A stretch of 64,000 nucleotides of DNA, taken from contig JANQRZ010000004.1 of assembly GCA_028284265.1 (NCBI GenBank), positions 124,001-188,000 on the forward strand. Reading direction: 5' to 3'. Shown here piece by piece: positions 27,818 through 36,230 of this stretch. Made by a program: the position numbers and the translations under genes. Origin of the DNA: Rhodothermales bacterium (lineage in GTDB: Bacteria; Bacteroidota; Rhodothermia; Rhodothermales; JANQRZ01). How positions within the stretch are numbered: the first letter of the stretch is position 1; each line of letters starts with the position of its first letter. Under the pieces are notes generated by a model. The model was not told where the DNA came from. It made no database searches and was given only the letters and a program-made list of their open reading frames with translations.

Positions 27818-29470
27818 TTACGCAATCTCGACGGAGACGAGGTGCTTGCCGAACCGGTATCCCTTGGTCTGCGCGAGCACTTGGGGGACGAACTGCTCCG
27901 GGACATCGACGAAGGTCTGACGGTGTTGCACACTGATCTTGCCGATGGCCTTGCCGGGGATGTTCGCGGTACGGGCGAGGGCGCTCACGACTTGGCCAGG
28001 CCGGACGTGTCGGCTCGTGCCTGCGTCGAGCGCGAGCCGCACCATCCCGTCTTCGTGTGAGGCTTTGCTGGGCGGCGTGTGCCCCCGGGGTGCCCGGTCG
28101 CGCCGGTCGTTCCATTTGCCCTTGCTGGTGTCGCGGTGGTGTTGAAAGCTCGCCTCGCTTACAGCGTCCAGCGCGGGGGCTTTCTCATCGGCGCGGACGA
28201 GAGCGAGGGCCGCGGCAGCAATGTCCATGGGGTCACGCCCTTCAGCGACGAGGGTGGTGACGAGTATCCGTTCACGCTCCGTGCCAGTGCCCTCAAGTTG
28301 AGCAGCGACGCGCTTGGCAAAACGCGCATCGCGTAAGGCTTCGATATCCTGCACAGTCGGTAGCGTGCTCGGCGTCATAGTCTGCTTGGTGTATCGCTCG
28401 ATTTTCTGTACCTCGCGGCGCTGGCTCGGCATCGCGAGCGAGATCGCCACGCCCGATTTTCCAGCGCGGCCTGTCCGTCCGACACGGTGGACGTAGACCT
28501 CGGGATCACGCGGAAGGTCGTAGTTGAAGACGTGCGAAATGTGGTCGATGTCGAGGCCTCGTGCCGCGACATCGGTCCCGACGAGGACCGAGAGGCGGCC
28601 ATCGCGGAATTTCTTGAGGACGGTGTCGCGGGCAGGTTGGCTCATTTCGCCGTTGAGGGCTTCGGCAGCATAGCCACGAGCCGCGAGGGCGTCGGCTAGC
28701 GATACCGTTCCGGCCCTCGTCCGGGCAAACACGAGCGCGCTCTCGACCGGCTCGGCTTCGAGCAAGCGAGCGAGCGCTGCATTCTTGTCGCGGCCATGAA
28801 CCGTGTAGACGCGCTCCTCGATCTGGGTCGCCGTCCGCTGGCCGGTCCCACTGACCTCGCACGTCTGCGGGTTGCGCATGTACTGGCCTGCGAGGGTGCG
28901 GATACCCTTCGGTAGCGTCGCCGACATGCAGACTGTCTGGCGATCAAAAGGTGTCGCTTCGAGGATGGCCGCGAGGTCTTCGCTGAAGCCCATCGAGAGC
29001 ATCTCGTCGGCCTCGTCGAGCACGACCGTCTCGACGTGTACGAGGTCGAGTGCGCCCTGGTTGATGAGATCGAGCAGGCGGCCCGGTGTGCCGACGACGA
29101 CATCGACACCGCGCTGGAGTCGTTTGATTTGGCGGGTGTACGACTGTCCGCCGAAGATCGGGAGCACCTGCACGCCAAGGTCGCGGCCGTAGTTGTAGAC
29201 CGCGCCTGCTACCTGCGTTGCCAATTCCCGTGTCGGGACGAGCACGAGCGCTTGCACGGAGCCGGTGCCGACGGTGAGGCGGCTGAGCGCCGGGAGCGTG
29301 AACGCGGCCGTCTTGCCGGTGCCCGTCTGGGCTTGGCCGATCACGTCTTGCCCACCGAGCATCACAGGGATGAGGGCAGACTGGATCGGGGTGGGATGAG
29401 CGTAGCCGATGGTGGTGATGGTCTGCACCAGCGTGGGATGCAGGTCAAACTTCGAAAAAGAAGAGGTCAA
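27818..29470 (-). CDS. deaD: DEAD-box ATP-dependent RNA helicase
   Basis: A 550-residue helicase. The motifs in order are HPTPIQ (Q motif), AQTGTGKT (I), PTRELA (Ia), TPGRLLD (Ib), DEADEML (II), SAT (III), RTRAGTVSLADAL (IV), ATDVAARGLDIDHI-like (V, here GTDVAARGLDID) and HRVGRTGRAGKSG (VI). The C-terminal 75 residues (DGMVRLALDAGTSRHVRPG...) form a DbpA/CsdA-type RNA-binding domain. The DeaD/CsdA assignment rests on the long extension after the core. It unwinds structured RNA in ribosome assembly and cold adaptation. The gene is monocistronic and ends at a shared terminator. Confidence 0.92.
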   Translation of the reverse strand: MTSSFSKFDLHPTLVQTITTIGYAHPTPIQSALIPVMLGGQDVIGQAQTGTGKTAAFTLPALSRLTVGTGSVQALVLVPTRELATQVAGAVYNYGRDLGVQVLPIFGGQSYTRQIKRLQRGVDVVVGTPGRLLDLINQGALDLVHVETVVLDEADEMLSMGFSEDLAAILEATPFDRQTVCMSATLPKGIRTLAGQYMRNPQTCEVSGTGQRTATQIEERVYTVHGRDKNAALARLLEAEPVESALVFARTRAGTVSLADALAARGYAAEALNGEMSQPARDTVLKKFRDGRLSVLVGTDVAARGLDIDHISHVFNYDLPRDPEVYVHRVGRTGRAGKSGVAISLAMPSQRREVQKIERYTKQTMTPSTLPTVQDIEALRDARFAKRVAAQLEGTGTERERILVTTLVAEGRDPMDIAAAALALVRADEKAPALDAVSEASFQHHRDTSKGKWNDRRDRAPRGHTPPSKASHEDGMVRLALDAGTSRHVRPGQVVSALARTANIPGKAIGKISVQHRQTFVDVPEQFVPQVLAQTKGYRFGKHLVSVEIA

Positions 29471-29579
29471 GAGAAGCTCCTGTGTAGAGAATGGATAGTC
29501 CGGGATGCACCTTTTCAGGCGTGCGATGGCGAAGTCAACAGCCGACCCGGTCTAGCTCCGTGAGCCTCTCTGTTGCAAC

Positions 29580-29603
29580 CAAAACGTCCGGCATAACCGG
29601 ACG
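29580..29603 (-). terminator. terminator downstream of the tsaD-mltG-membrane protein operon
   Basis: Read on the minus strand, CGTCCGG and CCGGACG (29597-29603 and 29585-29591) pair around a 5-nt loop and are followed by TTTTGG. It lies about 110 bp past the stop at 29711. Confidence 0.65.
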
Positions 29604-29710
29604 ACCCTCGTGGGTAGAGCAGCCCCGTCAACCCGTCGCTGCCGCCGAAGATGCCGCTGCGCCGTGACGACTCAGAGAAGAACGGTGCGGCCGGAGACGG
29701 TACAGAGTTG

Positions 29711-31303
29711 CTAGGCGTCGGCCTGTGCTGGCACAAGCGGAGCGTGTTGCCAGTCGGGCTGTGCTGATGGGATGGGGCGGAGGCCGGGGAGCCGACCGAG
29801 CGCTGCATGGACGAGCGCCATGCCCGCAAGCGTGACTACGGCACTCGGCACGGACTCGAACGCGACGATCTGGAGCAGCAGAAACGCAATCGCTGCCGGG
29901 ATCGAGAGGATCAGTGGAATGAACCGCTCGGCGAACGAGAACCGATCCGACCGTTTCGAGAACGGCGGTCGCCGGTGGCACAGCGCCTGCACCCGCGTTA
30001 CGAGCGCGCACGTCCCGAGCCAGAACCCGGCGTGGAGCAGCGCATGGCCGGGCAACATCGAGAGGCTGAGTAGGAGGGCGAGCGCACCGTGCAGCGGCAG
30101 CAGCACCCGAAACACCAGCGCCGACTGGGCACCGACTTGCAGCGCCCGCCCGCTCCGCATCGGCAGCGCCTCGAAGAGCCACGCGGCCCGCTCGTGTGCC
30201 GAGAATTGCAGGGCCTGCACGAGTGTCTGTGCGCTGAACAGCAGCACGACGAGGACCGTGAGGTGCATTTGTACCGCTGGCTCCATAATGACGTTGCGTG
30301 CGCCCCACACGAAGAGGTTGCCGAGGCCGTCCGCCCACCAGCCGAAGACGGCGAAGAGGAAGGCGAGCAGCGCGGCAGGCCATACCCGCCCGCGCATCAG
30401 CCGGTCGCTGCGCAGCGCCGCAACCGTGAAGCCGAACGCGGCACGGGCTTCCGGCGCCCGAATCACGAGGCGCTCCCAGCGGTTCGGGGCGAGCCGCCCG
30501 ACGCGCTCTTTGTGATCTAGCGCTTCGCTCTCTGCCGTGCGCTGGAAGAGGGCGAAGTAGCGGCGGGTGAAGACGAAGCTGAAACAGACCGCGAGTGCGA
30601 CACCGAGCGTCCCGAGGAGGGCGAGGTCGGTCATGCTGTCGGCCAGCCAGAGGCCGTTGAGCACCCAACTTGGCGGCCACCACGCCGCATCAACGATGAG
30701 ATTAGGCTGCGTCCCGATCCACTGGTAGCCTACCACGAGCGCTCCTACGAGGACAGCACGCATAATCCCGAGTGCCACCTTGAGCGCCCGTGGCGGAAGA
30801 GCGAGCGTCAGGCCCCAGATCCCCGCGAGCGCGCCGAACACGACGCCGAAGACCATCGCCACAAACAAACTGCCTGCTACAAAGGCGGCCCCCGCGCCAC
30901 TGGCCCAGCCGACGAGTACCGCCAGCGGCAAGGCCGTCGAGACGCCGACGACGGCGGCGAACAGGGCGATATTGACAAGCCGGGCGACGTAGTGCGTCGT
31001 CTCGGTAGCAGGTAGCGTCAGTGCCCAAGCATGGTCGCGGGGCCGTCCCATCAAATCGTCGTAGGTGCCGATAACGGCGAAGGCCGCAAGCACGGTCGCA
31101 AACGACAGTCCGACGAACAGTACGGTCTCGGTATGCGCCGCGTGCGGCAGGAGCGAGATGGTGAGGATGAGCGAGGAGACGCCATAAGAGACCACCGTCA
31201 TCAGCGCCCGCGACGAGCGCGTCGCCCCGGTCTTCGGGTGCCGCAGGTCCAGCTTGAGCTGGGCCTCAGCGAGCGCACGAACTTGGTCCCAATGGATGGT
31301 CAA
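29711..31303 (-). CDS. large multi-pass membrane protein, function unknown
   Basis: A 530-residue protein with about 12 hydrophobic segments, for example SSLILTISLLPHA, VLFVGLSFATVLAAFAVIG, FVAGSLFVAMVFGVVFGALAG, VWPAALLAFLFAVFGWWADG and FIPLILSIPAAIAFLLLQI. A charged cytoplasmic loop lies near residues 250-290. The N-terminus (VRALAEAQLKLDLRHPKTG) and overall pattern recall ABC-2 type exporter permeases, but there is no adjacent ATPase and I cannot confirm the family. It begins 7 bp after mltG and probably shares its transcript. It is followed by a hairpin terminator. Confidence 0.75.
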   Translation of the reverse strand: MTIHWDQVRALAEAQLKLDLRHPKTGATRSSRALMTVVSYGVSSLILTISLLPHAAHTETVLFVGLSFATVLAAFAVIGTYDDLMGRPRDHAWALTLPATETTHYVARLVNIALFAAVVGVSTALPLAVLVGWASGAGAAFVAGSLFVAMVFGVVFGALAGIWGLTLALPPRALKVALGIMRAVLVGALVVGYQWIGTQPNLIVDAAWWPPSWVLNGLWLADSMTDLALLGTLGVALAVCFSFVFTRRYFALFQRTAESEALDHKERVGRLAPNRWERLVIRAPEARAAFGFTVAALRSDRLMRGRVWPAALLAFLFAVFGWWADGLGNLFVWGARNVIMEPAVQMHLTVLVVLLFSAQTLVQALQFSAHERAAWLFEALPMRSGRALQVGAQSALVFRVLLPLHGALALLLSLSMLPGHALLHAGFWLGTCALVTRVQALCHRRPPFSKRSDRFSFAERFIPLILSIPAAIAFLLLQIVAFESVPSAVVTLAGMALVHAALGRLPGLRPIPSAQPDWQHAPLVPAQADA

Positions 31304-31310
31304 AGCGATG

Positions 31311-32360
31311 CTAGTTGGCTTGCTGGCGTCGGCGCTCGCGCATCAGCGCACGGTAGCGTTCGGCGGCGTTGTTGTGCTCGCGGAGCGTCCGGCTGAAGGT
31401 GTGCGTCCCGTCGCCCGTCGCCACGAAGTAGAGATAGTCGTGCTCCTCGGCATCGAGCACGGCGCGGACCGAGGACTCGGAGGGGTTGTTGATCGGGCCG
31501 GGCGGGAGGCCGTCGATCTGGTAGGTGTTGTACGGGCTGGGGAAGCCGTAGTCCTCGAAGAGGAGGCGGCGCATCCGGCCACCCTCTGCTTGCATCAAGG
31601 CGTACTGCACCGTCGGGTCGGCTTGGAGGCGCATCCGGCCCGCGCGCGTCCGTCCGAGCAGCCGGTTCAGGTACACTCCGGCAATCCGAGGGCGCTCTTC
31701 CGGTAGCCGCGCTTCCCACTCGACGATCGACGCCATCGTCACCACCTCGTCGCGGTTCAGCCCGAGGGCCTCGGCTTTGCGCTGCATGTCTTCGGTCCAG
31801 AATCGGTCCCACTCCTCCTTCAGCCGCTGGACCGCCCCGCGCGCGTCTGTTGTCCAGTAGAGGTCGAATGAGTTGGGCCGCATGTACCCGAAGAGGTGGG
31901 CTGCGTCGGTGCCGAGTTCGGCGGCGAAGGTCGGGTCGAGGAGCGCTTCGTGGACGGCAGCGGAGTCGACGTCTAGGTCGCGGCGGAGGACGGCGGCGAG
32001 GACACCGGGGCGCGTGCCGGGCGGGACGGTCACCCGAACCGGGTCCTGACGGCCTGCGCGAATCTTGCGGAGGATATCCCAGTTGCGTGCGCCCCCCTCG
32101 AAGCGGTAGTAGCCCGGCTTGAGCTGTCGTCCCCAGCCGGTCAGCGTCGCCGCCCACTCGAAGGAGGTCGGCGAGGCGAGCAGGCCCGCGCTATCCAGCG
32201 AGTCCGCGATCACCTCGAACGAAGCGCCTTGGGGCAGCTTGGTCCCGCGGAATCCGTCGTAGTCGGGCGTATTCGGCATAAACAGGAGCCAGTAGACGGC
32301 GAGAGCAGCGATCAGCCCGAGGGCGAGCGCGGCCAGAACGAGGCGAAGCAGGAGTTTCAT
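31311..32360 (-). CDS. mltG: endolytic murein transglycosylase MltG
   Basis: A 349-residue YceG/MltG protein that cuts nascent glycan strands at the inner membrane and so sets their length. The ATG at 32360 gives a single N-terminal anchor (LLLRLVLAALALGLIAALAVYW); a longer frame starts inside the tsaD intergenic region and is rejected. A LysM-like segment (residues 40-100) precedes the catalytic domain with Glu in TMASIVEWEAR. Conserved blocks are RLQADPTVQYAL, YNTYQIDGLPPGPI and FVATGDGTHTFSRTLREHN. It stands between tsaD and a membrane protein in a leftward operon. Confidence 0.93.
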   Translation of the reverse strand: MKLLLRLVLAALALGLIAALAVYWLLFMPNTPDYDGFRGTKLPQGASFEVIADSLDSAGLLASPTSFEWAATLTGWGRQLKPGYYRFEGGARNWDILRKIRAGRQDPVRVTVPPGTRPGVLAAVLRRDLDVDSAAVHEALLDPTFAAELGTDAAHLFGYMRPNSFDLYWTTDARGAVQRLKEEWDRFWTEDMQRKAEALGLNRDEVVTMASIVEWEARLPEERPRIAGVYLNRLLGRTRAGRMRLQADPTVQYALMQAEGGRMRRLLFEDYGFPSPYNTYQIDGLPPGPINNPSESSVRAVLDAEEHDYLYFVATGDGTHTFSRTLREHNNAAERYRALMRERRRQQAN

Positions 32361-32481
32361 CAGGACGAGGTGAGGCGTGGCAGAGATCCTGCCAGCCGGA
32401 CGGAGGGGCCGTAGGAGCCAGAAATTGGGGCGTAGGGTGTCGGCGAGAGGCGGGTAAACGTTGCCGGGGGCCTTGCGGGTT

Positions 32482-33516
<1,035 letters not shown>

Positions 33517-33624
33517 GGTCGAGAAAATACGATCCGCCGCAAGGTCACTGAACCTAGGGCGGGGGTTCCGCGTGGAGAGAGAGACCGGGGGCTTGTCTTT
33601 TCCCACTCCACCACCTCTCGCTCG

Positions 33625-34086
33625 ATGAAACCCTACCACCACTTCCTGATCGGCGGGGCCGGAGGCACCGACGCCATCGCCGATGCCGGTCTCCTTGTGC
33701 TCCGGCTGATGGCGGGCCTCGCGCTCGCCTTCGCCCACGGCCTCGGCAAAGTCCCGCCGTCACCCGGCTTCGTCGAAACAACGGCCGCTCTCGGCTTTCC
33801 GCTGCCGGGCCTGTTCGCTTGGGCAGCGGGCCTCGCCGAGTTCGCGGGCGGGCTGCTGCTCGTCGTCGGCCTGCTGACCCGTCCCGCTGCCTTCTTCGTG
33901 CTTTTCACGATGGGTGTCGTCTTCTTCCTCCAGCACGGCGCTGATCCGTTTGCCTCGAAGGAAAAGGCGTTCCTCTTTGGAGCCGTCGCGATCTGCTTGC
34001 TCCTCACAGGGGCCGGTCGCTTCAGCCTCGACGCGCTGCTCCGCCGACGGCTCGAGCACCGCACCATCAGTCGCTACGTTCGCTAA
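33625..34086 (+). CDS. DoxX family membrane protein
   Basis: A 153-residue protein with four hydrophobic helices. LLVLRLMAGLALAFAHGLGK, PGLFAWAAGLAEFAGGLLL and GLLTRPAAFFVLFTMGVVF are typical DoxX motifs. The ATG at 33625 follows a pyrimidine-rich leader with no Shine-Dalgarno; upstream in-frame starts read through antisense tsaD and are rejected. The family is linked to oxidative-stress membrane complexes or thiosulphate:quinone oxidoreductase subunits. No partner is next to it. It converges on the CPBP gene, 3 bp away. Confidence 0.88.
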   Translation: MKPYHHFLIGGAGGTDAIADAGLLVLRLMAGLALAFAHGLGKVPPSPGFVETTAALGFPLPGLFAWAAGLAEFAGGLLLVVGLLTRPAAFFVLFTMGVVFFLQHGADPFASKEKAFLFGAVAICLLLTGAGRFSLDALLRRRLEHRTISRYVR

Positions 34087-34089
34087 AGC

Positions 34090-34878
34090 CTAGCCGCCCA
34101 ATCCGCGCAGGGCCTCTATGAACGCGGCGGGGCCGAAGCCGGTCGCGCCGGTGCGGAGGCGGAGCGTACAGAACAGGTCGATCAGCAGCATCTGCACGGC
34201 GTGGAGCGGGACGGCGATCCAGAAGCTCCGGCACCGCCAGACGAGCGCACCGAGGGCGAGGCCACCGAGGATCGAGAGGTATGCCTCGGCGGGCGGCTTG
34301 CCGACGTGCAGGATCGCAAACGGCACCGTCTGCACCACGATGGCGAGGTAGCCGAACGCGGGTGCGGTGCCGAAAAGCACGAATCCGCGCCACAGGTACT
34401 CCCACCCGATCCAGTAGAAGATGTAGAGCAACTCGTAGAGCATGAACGTCTGCCAGTCCGTCGCCGCGATGCGGAGGTGCGGGTAGGTCGATTGAAACGC
34501 CGGGTCTGCCGAGAGCACCCACGTCCCGAGAGCGACGAGGGGTATGTACAGCCCGCCGATGAGCGACGCCAACTTCCAGTCGCCCAGCCCGAGGCCGATC
34601 TCGGACGGCTTCCGCTTGAAGAAGACCATCAGGATGCCGACGGGGACGATGAACCCGAGCACGCCCTGCATCACGAACCGCCACGCCCACGACCCCAGCG
34701 CCATGTGCTCCGGTGCGACGGTCTCGGCAAAGGTCTCGCGGAAGAACCCCTTGCTTCCGATCTGCGAGTGCAGGATCACCAGCGCCGCCGCCGCGATCAG
34801 CACCACCGCCGCCTGCCGGTCTATGCCGCCGATCTGCTTCCGCAGTTCAGCCCATTCCTGTTTCAGTCGGTCACGCAT
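34090..34878 (-). CDS. CPBP family intramembrane metalloprotease
   Basis: A 262-residue membrane protein with about eight hydrophobic segments. The CPBP (CAAX protease and bacteriocin-processing) motifs are WEYLWRGFVLF (about residue 160), FAILHVGKPPAEA (about 188) and AVPLHAVQML (about 222). Motif 1 has Glu-Tyr where the classic form has Glu-Glu, and motif 3 ends in Gln rather than Asn, so activity needs checking. Its ATG is immediately preceded by a 14-nt tandem repeat array (34884-34925). It lies downstream of pyrD on the same strand. Confidence 0.82.
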   Translation of the reverse strand: MRDRLKQEWAELRKQIGGIDRQAAVVLIAAAALVILHSQIGSKGFFRETFAETVAPEHMALGSWAWRFVMQGVLGFIVPVGILMVFFKRKPSEIGLGLGDWKLASLIGGLYIPLVALGTWVLSADPAFQSTYPHLRIAATDWQTFMLYELLYIFYWIGWEYLWRGFVLFGTAPAFGYLAIVVQTVPFAILHVGKPPAEAYLSILGGLALGALVWRCRSFWIAVPLHAVQMLLIDLFCTLRLRTGATGFGPAAFIEALRGLGG

Positions 34879-34883
34879 GAGTC

Positions 34884-34925
34884 AGAGGACAGTAGGCAGA
34901 GGACAGTAGGCAGAGGGCAGTGAGC
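34884..34925. repeat. 3 x 14-nt tandem repeat (two 7-nt subunits each) abutting a start codon
   Basis: The unit AGAGGACAGTAGGC occurs exactly at 34884-34897 and 34898-34911, with a variant AGAGGGCAGTGAGC at 34912-34925. The array starts 5 bp upstream of the CPBP start codon, where a ribosome site would be expected. Confidence 0.9.
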
Positions 34926-34959
34926 AGAATAGGCGCGGCGTCGAAAATACGGTGTGCGG

Positions 34960-35062
34960 CCCCCCTGTTTCGAGTGTGCATCGCGCTACGCACTCAGGCA
35001 CACCCAGAACTGTCCCCCTTCGAGGGGAACAGCTTTTCGAGCAACGCAAGAAAAGCAGGGGG
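34960..35062. repeat. palindromic intergenic element with CCCCCTG...CAGGGGG ends
   Basis: The left end CCCCCCTGTTTCGAG and right end GAAAAGCAGGGGG pair. Inside lies a second hairpin, CTGTCCCCCTTCGAGGGGAACAG. The right end stops at the base before the pyrD stop codon (35063). It fills most of the pyrD-CPBP gap. Confidence 0.6.
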
Positions 35063-36157
35063 TCACGCTGCCGTTCCCACCGCTTCGCCGACGGAAGCAA
35101 ACCCGTCTCGTTCCAGCAACCGGATGAGACCCCGGTTGATTCGGCGGATGAGGCCGGGGCCTTCGTAGACCAGCCCGGTATAGAGTTCGACGAGCGATGC
35201 TCCGGCGCGAATCTTCCGGTACGCCGTCTCCGCCGAGTCCACCCCGCCGACCCCGATGATAGGAATGCGGCCTCCGGTTCGGCGGTAGAGATGGCGGACG
35301 AGCGCCGTAGAGCGCTCGGCGAGAGGCCGACCGCTCAGGCCGCCGCGTCCGATCTCTTTCAGACGCGCTCCGTCCGTGCGCAGGCTGGAGCGATCTGACG
35401 CCGTGTTCGTCGCCACGAATCCTGTGATGCCATGACCGAGGGCGAGGTCGATGAGTTCATCGACCGGGCCGGGGTCGAACGACACCTCCGCGGGTGGCGA
35501 GAGCTTGACGAGGACAGGCACTGCTAGGCCGAGTGCGTCTCGCTCGTTCATCACAGCAGTGAGGAGGCCGTCGAAGGCGGCTGGCTCCTCGAAGGTCTTG
35601 CCCTCGGCAGTGTTGGGGCACGAGACGTTGAGGGCGACGTAGTCCGCGAGTGGCGCGAGACGGCGGAAGCTGTAGAGGAAGTCCTCGGTTGCTGTGTCGC
35701 CGAGGATCGCTGGGTCGTGCGTCTTGGCGAGGTTGATGCCGAGTGGAATCGAGCGCGAGGTGTCGCGCAGGTGCTCGGCGACAGCGTCTGCTCCCTCGTT
35801 GTTCAGTCCCATCCGGTTGACGAGCGCCCGGTCCTCCGGCAAGCGGAACGCACGCGGTGTTGGGTTCCCGTCACTCGGCCTAGCCGTCACCGAGCCGACT
35901 TCGGCGAACCCAAACCCGAGCGCCGCCCATGCCCCGACGAGCGCGGCGTTCTTGTCGAACCCTGCCGCCAGTCCGACCGGGTTGGCGAACTCGACGCCCC
36001 ACAGTCGTTGCCCGAGTGCCGCATCTTCGAAACGAAGCGGACGGAGGAGCGCCGGAGCTGTCTGTGCCAGCCGCGCGGCCCGGACCGCCGCATGGTGCGC
36101 TGCCTCCGCGTCGAGCCGGAAGAGGAGCGGACGGAGATATCGGTAGGCAGAAGGCAG
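35063..36157 (-). CDS. pyrD: dihydroorotate dehydrogenase (quinone-type), no canonical start codon
   Basis: About 364 residues if started at CTG 36157. The frame is open from there and reads YRYLRPLLFRLDAEAAHHAA (36145 onward), then NPVGLAAGFDKNA, the FMN-site motif. VGSVTARPSDGNPTPRAFRL, RMGLNNEG, LGINLAKTHD, ALNVSCPN and IGVGGVDSAETAYRKIRAGA follow. These are class 2 DHODH motifs; the Ser in NVSCPN is the catalytic base. The enzyme oxidises dihydroorotate at the inner membrane. No ATG, GTG or TTG occurs in frame between the BamA-like gene and GTG 35890, which lies too far inside. The native start appears to have been replaced by the GGCAGAA repeat. Confidence 0.88.
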   Translation of the reverse strand: MPSAYRYLRPLLFRLDAEAAHHAAVRAARLAQTAPALLRPLRFEDAALGQRLWGVEFANPVGLAAGFDKNAALVGAWAALGFGFAEVGSVTARPSDGNPTPRAFRLPEDRALVNRMGLNNEGADAVAEHLRDTSRSIPLGINLAKTHDPAILGDTATEDFLYSFRRLAPLADYVALNVSCPNTAEGKTFEEPAAFDGLLTAVMNERDALGLAVPVLVKLSPPAEVSFDPGPVDELIDLALGHGITGFVATNTASDRSSLRTDGARLKEIGRGGLSGRPLAERSTALVRHLYRRTGGRIPIIGVGGVDSAETAYRKIRAGASLVELYTGLVYEGPGLIRRINRGLIRLLERDGFASVGEAVGTAA

Positions 36158-36230
36158 AAGGCAGAAGGCAGCGAGCGGGTAGTCAAAATACGACCACCGC
36201 TCACTGCCTTCTGAACGCTGCTCGCTGGTC
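36146..36230. repeat. 7-nt tandem repeat (GGCAGAA) within a hairpin, at the 5' end of pyrD
   Basis: GGCAGAA occurs three times in a row (36146-36166), followed by GGCAGCG. The segment 36162-36178 pairs with 36197-36213 over 17 bp with one mismatch, leaving an 18-nt loop. The element fills the gap between the stop of the beta-barrel fusion (36231) and the first conserved codon of pyrD (36145). Confidence 0.85.
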
